The notes under the pieces were generated by a model. The model was not told the origin of the DNA. It searched no databases and saw only the letters and a list, made by a program, of their open reading frames with translations. Below are positions 1 through 5,533 of a stretch of DNA of 5,613 bases, one piece after another. The position numbers and the translations under genes are program-made. Every line of letters starts with the position of its first letter. The stretch's first letter is position 1. The stretch is taken from positions 1-5,613 of the forward strand of contig WTJZ01000109.1 in assembly GCA_011524615.1 (NCBI GenBank), in the 5' to 3' direction. This DNA comes from Akkermansiaceae bacterium. Lineage in GTDB: Bacteria > Verrucomicrobiota > Verrucomicrobiia > Verrucomicrobiales > Akkermansiaceae.

Positions 1-153
1 CTCACTGATGGAGAAGACTACGAACTCCTCTTCACCATCTCTCCCGAACTCGCCCATCTGCTAGATAAGGCCACTTATACCCAAATCGGCACCATCACCA
101 CCGACACCCCTCACTCTCTCGAAGGAGGTTGGGATCATTTGTGCCAATCGTAG
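1..153 (+). CDS. thiL: Thiamine-phosphate kinase ThiL, C-terminal 50 residues (5' truncated by window)
   Basis: Frame 1 is open from the first base to a TAG at 151-153 and gives 50 residues. The fragment begins LTDGEDYELLFTI; the GEDYEL block (residues 4-9) is a hallmark of the C-terminal domain of ThiL, and the ending GGWDHL (residues 42-47) corresponds to the family's usual terminal 'GYDHF'-type motif. ThiL phosphorylates thiamine monophosphate to thiamine diphosphate with ATP in the cytoplasm, the last step of thiamine cofactor synthesis. The N-terminal ATP-binding domain lies outside the window. It converges with the acyltransferase gene to the right. The call rests on motif memory over a short stretch, but GEDYEL followed by this spacing and C-terminus is distinctive. 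Other members of the PurM/ThiL superfamily (PurM, HypE, SelD) end differently. Confidence 0.85.
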   Translation, partial: LTDGEDYELLFTISPELAHLLDKATYTQIGTITTDTPHSLEGGWDHLCQS

Positions 154-306
154 ACACATTCCCTAACCCTATATCTAAGCTAAAGGTTTAGAAAGCATCG
201 GAGCCAACGGTTGACCAGATTATCCTTATCGGAGAGCTCTATACTATGGTAATAAGCCTTTCTCTGCTGCCTATTCCATATCATGATCGATAGACACTCA
301 CTGAGG
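154..306. other. Convergent intergenic region, no clear element
   Basis: This stretch separates the thiL stop from the stop of the convergent acyltransferase gene. I looked for a shared bidirectional terminator. I found only short, weak inverted repeats, such as a 5-bp tctaa/ttaga pair near 174-191, with no adjacent T-run. No ORF, promoter or RNA structure is supported. Confidence 0.6.
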
Positions 307-1401
307 CTACTTCTGGTATCGATGACGTTCCTTACGTCTCATCAGAGGCTCCTCTAGGTGCTTCCAGGAGTAGTGAGCCATGAGATAGAGGAGGTATCCC
401 CCCGCAGCGAGGCGGACGAGATAGAAGTAATCAGGCCCCCCATTCCAAGGAAAGAGGAAGAACGCGACCTTGCCCAGTAGGAGCATGGCGAGATTATGGT
501 ACACATAGTACCCATAACTCCGCTTACCGATATACTGAATGATCGGGTGCTCTAGAATCGCCTGCCCCACACCTCCAAACCCGCGAACACAGAGCCCCAC
601 TATACAGGTCGAACAGACCGCTAGAATGGTCTGTTGTAGTGTCTGGACCTCAGATGGCAATTCCCCAGGATAGAGATGGTAGCGCAAGATAAGGTAGGCC
701 GTTAGAGAAAGTCCCAGCCCCCAGTAGAGCCACTTCTTCACGGGAAGTCGACCTGACTCGTGTAAATACGCCAACAGAGCTCCCATACAGAGGTGATCCG
801 TCAGGAACCATGGCAACTTATCATCCATCGCTCCACTGAAGCATGGCACCCCAAAGTAACCAATATAGCGCGAAGCAGGAGCCATGAGTGCGATCATCAT
901 CAAGGCGTAAGGCAAGAACCGCCGAGGAATAAACAGGATCAAGAAAGGCCAAAAGGCATAAAACTGCTGGTCCACTGCCAGCGTCCAAAATTGATCCGCG
1001 CCCCCTGGCCAGGCCCCCTCACGCGCAAAGTGAATGTTAGACGAGTTCGTCAGATACCATAAGAGGTTCTCCAGTACCTCTGAGTGCAAGATCAAGCAAT
1101 AGAGCAATAAGGCCGCTAAGTAAGCAGGCATAAGCCTCAACAGTCGACGAATCGTAAAGGAACGCATGAAGTGGCCGAGACTCGTCGTCCCAATCGCGAT
1201 CTTCTCCCTCCCCCTTAGTAATATACGCGTGATCAGGTAACCTGAGAGCGAGAAGAAGACAAACGCCCCCATCTCAAACGGGATCGGGAGGTGCACCTTG
1301 TGTACCGTCCAGTGATGGATCACAATGCTCAACAAGCAAAGCGCTCGCAACCCGTCGAGTTGCGGCATCTGGTTCATCTTTACTCGTGATTGCTCCGCCA
1401 T
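307..1401 (-). CDS. Acyltransferase-3 family (OafA/YrhL-like) integral membrane O-acyltransferase
   Basis: A 364-residue protein with the layout of the acyltransferase-3 family, whose members move acyl groups (often acetyl) onto sugars of lipopolysaccharide, peptidoglycan, exopolysaccharide or other envelope molecules at the inner membrane. Visible motifs in order are: QLDGLRA (14-20) with its conserved Arg; IHHW (28-31), the conserved His at the end of the first helix; FFSLSGYLIT (49-58); the basic pair RR at 85-86 before a long hydrophobic helix; WTLAVDQQFYAFWP (139-152), where the family usually has 'WSLsvEeqFY', so Glu is replaced by Asp at 144; YYVYHN (298-303); and LEEP (349-352) before a basic cytoplasmic tail. 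About ten hydrophobic segments are present, and length is normal for a stand-alone member without an SGNH domain. The ATG at 1401 has only a weak ribosome site. In-frame ATGs at 1377 and 1368 are possible alternatives and would still keep the QLDGLRA motif. It starts 21 bp after the preceding gene's stop, so it is probably the last gene of that operon. Acceptor substrate unknown. Confidence 0.9.
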   Translation of the reverse strand: MAEQSRVKMNQMPQLDGLRALCLLSIVIHHWTVHKVHLPIPFEMGAFVFFSLSGYLITRILLRGREKIAIGTTSLGHFMRSFTIRRLLRLMPAYLAALLLYCLILHSEVLENLLWYLTNSSNIHFAREGAWPGGADQFWTLAVDQQFYAFWPFLILFIPRRFLPYALMMIALMAPASRYIGYFGVPCFSGAMDDKLPWFLTDHLCMGALLAYLHESGRLPVKKWLYWGLGLSLTAYLILRYHLYPGELPSEVQTLQQTILAVCSTCIVGLCVRGFGGVGQAILEHPIIQYIGKRSYGYYVYHNLAMLLLGKVAFFLFPWNGGPDYFYLVRLAAGGYLLYLMAHYSWKHLEEPLMRRKERHRYQK

Positions 1402-1422
1402 ATGATCAGGTTTCTTGCCCTA

Positions 1423-2460
1423 TCAAAGAGCCTCTGCCAAGGCTCGAATAGCAAGATTGATCAATTCACCTGGCTCACCCTTGGACTGCACCGTTCCACT
1501 CTCATCGAGCAGAATAATCGAAGGCATGTCTTGAACCTGATACAGCTCCGTAACCTGTGAGTCACGATCATAGAGATGTACTCCATAGGGGCGCCCCTCG
1601 CTAGTCACAGTAGAGATCAAGACTAACTCCCCGCCACTCTGATGCAGGAGATCTGCCATATCTGACAGCACCCCATCCAGCACCTGCCCCGAGGGCTGAA
1701 GCTCTCCAAGAAACGCCAATGCGACCATGCCAGAGCGGCCCTCATGCTCGAGACGCCACTCCACCCCGGTCTGTAGCTTAGAAACAAACGTAGGAGCAGT
1801 GCCCCCCTTACTCAGGTATCTGATCCCAAAGATCTGTTCCCTGATCATATCCTGACAGAGCCGTCCCTCGAATGTACTTTCCGCAGGAACCTGGATGATC
1901 GCTTGCTTCAGTACCTCTAACCGACGGAGGCGGACCTCTGACTCATCCCCAATCTGTTGCAGCGCGAGACTCAGCGCGAGATTTGCCAGCCCCCGATCCG
2001 CATCCAAGGGAGCATCCGTCGCTACCTTCTCCATAAACTCGATATCCCGTACCGAGGCATAGGGATACATCTTCATACAGAGCGCGCCCGCCCCAGCAGT
2101 CTTATAGTGATAGCGTAGGAGCGCATCGCGGACCACCTCTCCTTCATTTAACTCAGGACCTGACTGCAAGAAATGAGGCATCGTATCAAACAGCCAGCCA
2201 ATATAAGGGACGACCTCCTGATCTGCGAGCCTGCCTCCTATTTCATGATAGAGACGACGTGCGGCCATCTCATCCGAGGGACGCTCCTCGGACAGCTTCT
2301 GCCGCACTGTCTCGCTCTCTGCGATCTCCATCTGGACCTTCCACTGCTCGATCGACTGCTCGTACTCTGAGATCACATTATCCGCCCGCTCTATCTGCGC
2401 CTCACTACGCACTAGAACGATCGCGATAACTACCAGCAATCTCAACATAACTCCATTCAT
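1423..2460 (-). CDS. Exported protein with C-terminal thioredoxin-like domain lacking CXXC
   Basis: A 345-residue protein I do not recognise as a named family. Residues 1-21 look like a Sec signal peptide: basic Arg7, hydrophobic run 8-17, and an S-E-A cleavage site before Gln22. There is no lipobox Cys. Residues about 23-60 are charged and likely helical or coiled-coil, and 60-220 appear mostly alpha-helical. From about 244 the pattern resembles a TlpA/AhpC-type thioredoxin fold: strand MVALAFLGEL (245-254), a helix (257-274), strand GELVLISTV (277-285), then MPSIILLDESG (312-322) with the Met-Pro that corresponds to the cis-Pro loop, and a final helix (330-345). The place where the CXXC would sit, just after the first strand (about 254-258), reads LQPSG, so a classical disulfide redox role is unlikely. 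The only cysteines are at 128 and 202. The ATG at 2460 is preceded by a moderate GGTGGGA ribosome site; Met5 is an alternative. It lies 21 bp downstream of the MGMT-type gene and 21 bp upstream of the acyltransferase gene. Function unknown; a periplasmic binding or scaffold role is only a guess. Confidence 0.72.
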   Translation of the reverse strand: MNGVMLRLLVVIAIVLVRSEAQIERADNVISEYEQSIEQWKVQMEIAESETVRQKLSEERPSDEMAARRLYHEIGGRLADQEVVPYIGWLFDTMPHFLQSGPELNEGEVVRDALLRYHYKTAGAGALCMKMYPYASVRDIEFMEKVATDAPLDADRGLANLALSLALQQIGDESEVRLRRLEVLKQAIIQVPAESTFEGRLCQDMIREQIFGIRYLSKGGTAPTFVSKLQTGVEWRLEHEGRSGMVALAFLGELQPSGQVLDGVLSDMADLLHQSGGELVLISTVTSEGRPYGVHLYDRDSQVTELYQVQDMPSIILLDESGTVQSKGEPGELINLAIRALAEAL

Positions 2461-2481
2461 GCACTAGTTCCCACCTGAGAA

Positions 2482-2799
2482 TCAAGACGGAATCTCGTCA
2501 CACCATGCATCAGCAGAGAGTAAATACCCTCTCTCATCAAATCGTACCCCCTCAGCTCTGAGTAACTGCCACTTCTCCGACTCTGTTGAGACCTCTCCTA
2601 GATACCCTCCCATAAAGCCATCTGCACGGATCACACGATGACAGGGAACCTCAGGTGCATACGGATTCCGCCTCAAGGCTTGGCCGATCGCCTGTGCCGA
2701 ATTCACCCCCACTGCACGCGCAACGACACCATAGCTCACCACCTTGCCCCGAGGAATCCTCTTCACCACCTCATACACCCGTTGCTGAAAGTCCGTCAT
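2482..2799 (-). CDS. Short MGMT-family DNA alkyltransferase (active-site domain only, PCHRV present)
   Basis: A 105-residue protein matching the DNA-binding and active-site domain of O6-alkylguanine-DNA alkyltransferases, which repair alkylated guanine by irreversible transfer of the alkyl group to a cysteine. Seen are FQQRVYEVVKRIPRGKVVSYG (4-24), the helix-turn-helix region AQAIGQALRRNP (35-46), the hinge Asn45, and the nucleophile motif PCHRV (52-56, Cys53). GGYLG (64-68) and LLRAEG (79-84) follow. The cysteine distinguishes it from alkyltransferase-like proteins, which carry PWHRV. The usual N-terminal domain is missing, as in other short MGMT proteins. Counting back 17 residues from the Cys, the position of the human Arg finger (Arg128) is Gln36, an oddity that may be typical of this short subgroup. 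I chose the ATG at 2797-2799 because a strong GGGAGGAGAGG ribosome site precedes it and the domain begins there. A longer in-frame reading back to 2907 would run into the terminator of the upstream gene. It appears to be the first gene of a three-gene operon. No convincing -35/-10 pair was found in 2811-2880. Confidence 0.88.
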   Translation of the reverse strand: MTDFQQRVYEVVKRIPRGKVVSYGVVARAVGVNSAQAIGQALRRNPYAPEVPCHRVIRADGFMGGYLGEVSTESEKWQLLRAEGVRFDERGYLLSADAWCDEIPS

Positions 2800-2810
2800 C
2801 CTCTCCTCCC
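2800..2810 (-). promoter_or_regulatory. Strong ribosome binding site fixing the MGMT-type gene start
   Basis: On the minus strand this reads GGGAGGAGAGG directly before ATG. The core GGAGG (2805-2809) is 5 nt from the start codon at 2799. It is the best Shine-Dalgarno sequence in the window and selects the internal Met over the longer in-frame reading that begins at 2907. Confidence 0.75.
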
Positions 2811-2880
2811 ATACCTCACAACCCTCTCGGTAACAAGAGCTGAAATAACCAGCGCAAGGAGCTAACAAAGAATGCACCAC

Positions 2881-2923
2881 AAACGAAAATCGCCATCTCC
2901 CCGGCAAGAGGGAAATGGCGACG
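2881..2923 (-). terminator. Rho-independent terminator of the siderophore receptor gene
   Basis: A hairpin is formed by 2892-2903 and 2912-2923. TCGCCAT pairs with ATGGCGA, then after one mismatch a further four pairs (TCCC with GGGA) close an 8-base loop. That makes 11 of 12 stem positions paired. In the leftward direction it is followed at once by TTTTCGTTTGT (2891-2881), a suitable U-rich tail. It lies 50-92 bases beyond the receptor stop, so it should end receptor mRNA and insulate the next operon. There is no matching T-run on the right side, so it acts in one direction only. Confidence 0.8.
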
Positions 2924-2972
2924 CTATGAGAACTCTAGCAGAGAGCGGGCCAACTCTCTCCTACAGATCGGA

Positions 2973-5048
2973 TTAGAACTTAGCGATGAACGTCAGACGT
3001 GCGTTAATTGGCGCGCCTACTGTCGCTTGGTGTGTAGAGTGTGATGATGGATAGTAATCCGTATCGAAGAGGTTCTCCACATTGAGTTGGAGTCTCTGAT
3101 TATCGTTGAAGTTATATCCAGCAGCCGCGTCTACACGAACGTAGCTAGGGAGAGATGATGGACTACCATTTCCTGTAAGCGTCTCTCCTTGATAGATCAC
3201 ACCAAGACCGAGACCGACCTTATCGTTAAGTTGGTAGCTATTCCATACTGAGAAGGTATTATATGGAAGCTCACGAGGACGAACATCACTAGTCGTCTCT
3301 CCATCGAGGTAACTGTATCCAGCACGAACACCCCATTTATCAGTAAGAGAACCATCAAGGGTCGCTTCGAATCCTGAAATCTCAGCTTCAGTGATCACTT
3401 GCTCACCGTTTACTAATTGTGCATAGTCTTGACCATTATTGAAGACTGCTGCCGTGAGGCTGAGTCCTTGGCTCATGTCATACTTAACACCAGCTTCTAA
3501 GTTAGTGAACTTGTCTGCATCAAGATCTGCTCCAGCGGTAGCAAATTGACCACCACTCTTTGGCAGGAATGTTTCACTGTACGTAGCATACAGTGAGAGG
3601 CCTTCTTGAAGCTTGTAGACAAGACCGACACGTGGAGCGACGTTTGACTGAGATTCGCTAGCTTCTGTACTAGCGCCTGTAGAATCATAACTGGTCGACT
3701 CGATGTCGAAGCTATCGAAACGTGCACCAACGATAACATCAAGGTTATCAAGAAGTGCGATCTCATCTTGTGCGTAGAATGAGAAGACATTTACCGTTGC
3801 CTCTGTTCGGTCACCAAAGTCAGAGTAAGTGAAGCTGTCTGTTCCATTCGCATCCACGATTGATCCATTAGAGAGGCTGAAGCTCCCTGCGTCGAACCAC
3901 TGTTGGTCACGATCTGTGGTAGCAGATAAACTCTCCCAAGAAGTATGGTTACGGTCGTTGTTGTTAGAGGTCGCGATGAACTCAGTACCGAAGAGAAGCT
4001 TGTGCTCGATCTCCCCTGTTGTCACGAGACCTTGGAGATCAGCTGAGAGTACAAAGCGGTTACGCTGGGTCGTATCTTCATAACCATCGAGCTCCACTTG
4101 GTTCGTTGACTCATCATAGTCAGAGGCGTAAATGTTAGCGTAGAGCTTATCATGCTCAGAGTATTGCACGGTCGCGTTTGCCTTCCATGACTCATTGAAC
4201 TGATGGCTAAGAGTCGCACGGAGGATGTCGGCCGTGTGTGTAGAGTAGTTTAACTCAGAGTCACCAAAAACAGTACCTGAAAGCGCCTCTACAGGCTCCC
4301 CATCAGCACCTGTTGGGATACCACGGTCGATGAAACGCTCTTGATCAAGACGCTCGTATGAAGCGGTAAGGGTCGTCGCATCGCTCAGCTCGAACGTGTA
4401 AGTAGGATTGATCGCGATCTCGTTGCTGTAGAAGAAGTCACGGTGGTTCGCGAGGTTATCATATGCGAGGTTCAGACGGAACGCTTGGTTGTCAGCAACT
4501 GTTGCATTGTAGTCGAACCAACCGCTTGTCGCGCCAAAGGAATCGACACTCCCTTGGATCTGAGAGAAGTCCTCCCCAATCTCAGCCTTCTTGAGAACAC
4601 GGTTCAGAACACCACCAGCACCACCACGTCCGAATGTGAGAGCATTTGGCCCACGGAGAACCTCTACTTGCTCTACATTATAGAGAGGGCGGTAGTACTG
4701 CACGTCATCACGTACCCCATCTACGAAGAAGTCAGCCGTAGAACGCACCCCACGGAAGACGACCGCATCACGGTGACCTTCACCCTGTGAATTATTCACC
4801 CCTGGTGTGTAGTCGATGATATCAGCGACACTATTGATCCCTTGCTCCTGGATCTGCTCCGCCGAAACCACTGAGAGAGATTGTGGCGTATCAATAAGAG
4901 CCGTTCCTGTCTTGTAAGCGCTTACTTGGTTAGCAAGTGCTGACTCACCTGTTACCATTACGACTTCCTCAAAGTTTGCCGAGGCTCCTGATACGAGAGC
5001 AGGAAGCGCAATCGTCTTAAGCGTGTTGATAAATTTAGTGTACTTCAT
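2973..5048 (-). CDS. TonB-dependent siderophore receptor (outer membrane)
   Basis: A 691-residue outer-membrane beta-barrel receptor that takes up ferric-siderophore using energy from the TonB-ExbBD complex. Residues 1-24 form a signal peptide (Lys-rich start, hydrophobic ALPALV, A-S-A cleavage before Asn25). EEVVMVTG (27-34) right after it is the likely TonB box. The plug domain follows: IDTPQSLSVVS (52-62), IIDYTPGV (77-84), HRDAVVFRG (92-100), FFVDGVRDDVQYYR (107-120), VEQVEVLRGPNALTFGRGGAGGVLNRV (125-151). The FFVDGxRD...YYR and RGP..L.FGRG.AGG pattern is that of the TIGR01783-type siderophore receptors, with some likeness to catecholate receptors such as Fiu. From about 160 on come alternating barrel strands and 'LYATYSETFLP', then VENLFDTDYY and a terminal Phe needed for barrel insertion. 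There is no N-terminal signalling (STN) domain. The ATG at 5046-5048 is chosen because the signal peptide starts there. A longer reading from a TTG at 5121-5123 would translate through two operator-like palindromes. The exact siderophore cannot be read from sequence. Confidence 0.92.
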   Translation of the reverse strand: MKYTKFINTLKTIALPALVSGASANFEEVVMVTGESALANQVSAYKTGTALIDTPQSLSVVSAEQIQEQGINSVADIIDYTPGVNNSQGEGHRDAVVFRGVRSTADFFVDGVRDDVQYYRPLYNVEQVEVLRGPNALTFGRGGAGGVLNRVLKKAEIGEDFSQIQGSVDSFGATSGWFDYNATVADNQAFRLNLAYDNLANHRDFFYSNEIAINPTYTFELSDATTLTASYERLDQERFIDRGIPTGADGEPVEALSGTVFGDSELNYSTHTADILRATLSHQFNESWKANATVQYSEHDKLYANIYASDYDESTNQVELDGYEDTTQRNRFVLSADLQGLVTTGEIEHKLLFGTEFIATSNNNDRNHTSWESLSATTDRDQQWFDAGSFSLSNGSIVDANGTDSFTYSDFGDRTEATVNVFSFYAQDEIALLDNLDVIVGARFDSFDIESTSYDSTGASTEASESQSNVAPRVGLVYKLQEGLSLYATYSETFLPKSGGQFATAGADLDADKFTNLEAGVKYDMSQGLSLTAAVFNNGQDYAQLVNGEQVITEAEISGFEATLDGSLTDKWGVRAGYSYLDGETTSDVRPRELPYNTFSVWNSYQLNDKVGLGLGVIYQGETLTGNGSPSSLPSYVRVDAAAGYNFNDNQRLQLNVENLFDTDYYPSSHSTHQATVGAPINARLTFIAKF

Positions 5049-5065
5049 ATGTATGCCACTCTCAT

Positions 5066-5084
5066 ATTGAGACCCGTTCTCAAT
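5066..5084. promoter_or_regulatory. Fur-box-like operator, receptor-proximal site
   Basis: A perfect 7-5-7 inverted repeat, ATTGAGA-cccgt-TCTCAAT on the plus strand. Its core can be read as a 7-1-7 Fur-type site on the minus strand (TGAGAAC-G-GGTCTCA), matching the symmetric form TGAGAATNATTCTCA at 11 of 14 informative positions. It lies 17-36 bases upstream of the receptor start codon, just downstream of the candidate -10, where a bound repressor would block transcription. Fur is the usual regulator of this receptor class; binding here is inferred. Confidence 0.65.
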
Positions 5085-5093
5085 TGCAAGCGG

Positions 5094-5123
5094 AAAATAG
5101 TCTTTTTTGAGAATTAATCTCAA
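5094..5123 (-). promoter_or_regulatory. Candidate sigma-70-type promoter of the siderophore receptor gene
   Basis: On the minus strand TTGAGA (5123-5118) and TATTTT (5099-5094) are separated by 18 bases, a plausible -35/-10 pair. Transcription would start around 5085-5089, leaving a leader of roughly 40 bases before the ATG at 5048. The -35 lies inside one Fur-like palindrome and the second palindrome covers the predicted start region, a classical layout for iron repression. The -10 is only 4 of 6 to consensus. Confidence 0.5.
5107..5123. promoter_or_regulatory. Fur-box-like operator, promoter-distal site
   Basis: The plus strand reads TTGAGA-ATTAA-TCTCAA, a perfect 6-5-6 inverted repeat. 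Its core TGAGAAT-T-AATCTCA (5108-5122) matches the 7-1-7 Fur-type form TGAGAATNATTCTCA at 13 of 14 positions. Its centre (5115) is 40 bases, about four helical turns, from the centre of the second site (5075), so two dimers would lie on the same DNA face. It overlaps the proposed -35 element of the receptor promoter. Confidence 0.72.
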
Positions 5124-5180
5124 TAACGAATTTTTACACTCAATAGAGCTGGATCAAGGTCTCCCGAACGCTCTCACTAA

Positions 5181-5280
5181 AGAACGCAGTACAAGGCACC
5201 TCATAACCACAAAGAGCTCTAAGAGCACGAAGAGGTATTTCTTCTTGAGACACAGTTTTATAAACCGCTAAGGCGCCAAG
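5181..5280 (+). repeat. Long imperfect direct repeat, copy 1
   Basis: This copy aligns with 5532-5613. Outside an 18-base insertion (5217-5234), 76 of 82 positions are identical by eye. It comprises AGAACGCAGTACAAGGCACC, the ATAACCAC block of 9-bp units, a spacer containing CTTGAGACACAGTTTTATAA, and the 8-bp-period block. Weaker likeness extends left to about 5169. Confidence 0.9.
5208..5234 (+). repeat. 9-bp tandem repeat block A, three units
   Basis: Three consecutive 9-mers CACAAAGAG, CTCTAAGAG, CACGAAGAG, preceded by ATAAC. The same motif in inverted orientation recurs at 5411-5437 and 5507-5533. In the second long-repeat copy only the first unit remains (5559-5567). Confidence 0.85.
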
Positions 5281-5289
5281 ACGCTAAGT
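5266..5289 (+). repeat. 8-bp tandem repeat block, three units
   Basis: Three consecutive 8-mers CGCTAAGG, CGCCAAGA, CGCTAAGT preceded by TAAAC. The period is 8 here, not 9 as in the neighbouring CAC-type blocks. A second copy begins at 5599 (CGCTAAGA, CGCCAAG) and is cut by the window end, so the array probably continues. Confidence 0.85.
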
Positions 5290-5410
5290 TGTATTGCTGA
5301 TTTTGGATTTTGGGGGAGCTCTGAGATCACAAAGAACTATTCATAAATCTGATGAGATATCGCTAACTGCCCCCTTACTCTATGAAGAGTCCACCATCAC
5401 TATCAATCAA

Positions 5411-5437
5411 TCCTTCGTGGCCTTAGTGCTCTTAGTG
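5411..5437 (-). repeat. 9-bp tandem repeat block B, inverted relative to block A
   Basis: On the minus strand this reads CACTAAGAG, CACTAAGGC, CACGAAGGA, preceded by ATAAAC. With block A at 5208-5234 it forms an imperfect inverted pair enclosing about 175 bases. The arrangement resembles the ends of a small non-autonomous element, or paired REP-type sequences. Confidence 0.85.
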
Positions 5438-5446
5438 GTTTATCCT

Positions 5447-5472
5447 AAAAAAATTCCGCGCAATTCCGCGGA
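5447..5472 (-). terminator. Candidate leftward rho-independent terminator within the repeat region
   Basis: On the minus strand TCCGCG-GAATTG-CGCGGA forms a 6-bp GC-rich stem with a 6-base loop (5455-5472), followed by A and seven T's (5453-5447). It would end a transcript entering from a gene to the right of the window. The stem is short, and the same bases can be read as a 10-bp tandem duplication (AATTCCGCGC, AATTCCGCGG at 5452-5471), so the hairpin may be incidental. Confidence 0.4.
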
Positions 5473-5506
5473 CCAACTCAAAAAACACAACCTCTCCACC
5501 AAAAGT

Positions 5507-5533
5507 CCCTCCGTGGCCTTCGCGCTCTTAGAG
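5507..5533 (-). repeat. 9-bp tandem repeat block C, inverted orientation
   Basis: On the minus strand this reads CTCTAAGAG, CGCGAAGGC, CACGGAGGG. It abuts the second copy of the long direct repeat (from 5532), pointing away from it. Its first unit, CTCTAAGAG, is identical to the middle unit of block A. Confidence 0.75.

Noticed and set aside
154..306. Possible bidirectional terminator between thiL and the acyltransferase gene
   Set aside because: Only 4-7 bp inverted repeats with long spacers or no T-tract are visible. None is better than expected by chance.
2482..2799. Alkyltransferase-like (ATL) protein
   Set aside because: ATL proteins carry Trp in place of the active-site Cys (PWHRV); this protein has PCHRV.
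2800..2907. 36-residue N-terminal extension of the MGMT-type protein
   Set aside because: It does not resemble an MGMT N-terminal domain, overlaps the receptor terminator, and a strong ribosome site directly precedes the internal ATG at 2799.
4443..4790. 115-residue open frame on the plus strand opposite the receptor plug region
   Set aside because: It lies wholly antisense to the strongly supported receptor coding sequence, has unremarkable composition and no ribosome site. It looks like a by-product of receptor codon usage.
5049..5123. 25-residue N-terminal extension of the siderophore receptor starting at a TTG (5121-5123)
   Set aside because: It would translate through both Fur-type palindromes and the candidate promoter, and would bury a clean signal peptide that begins at the ATG at 5048.
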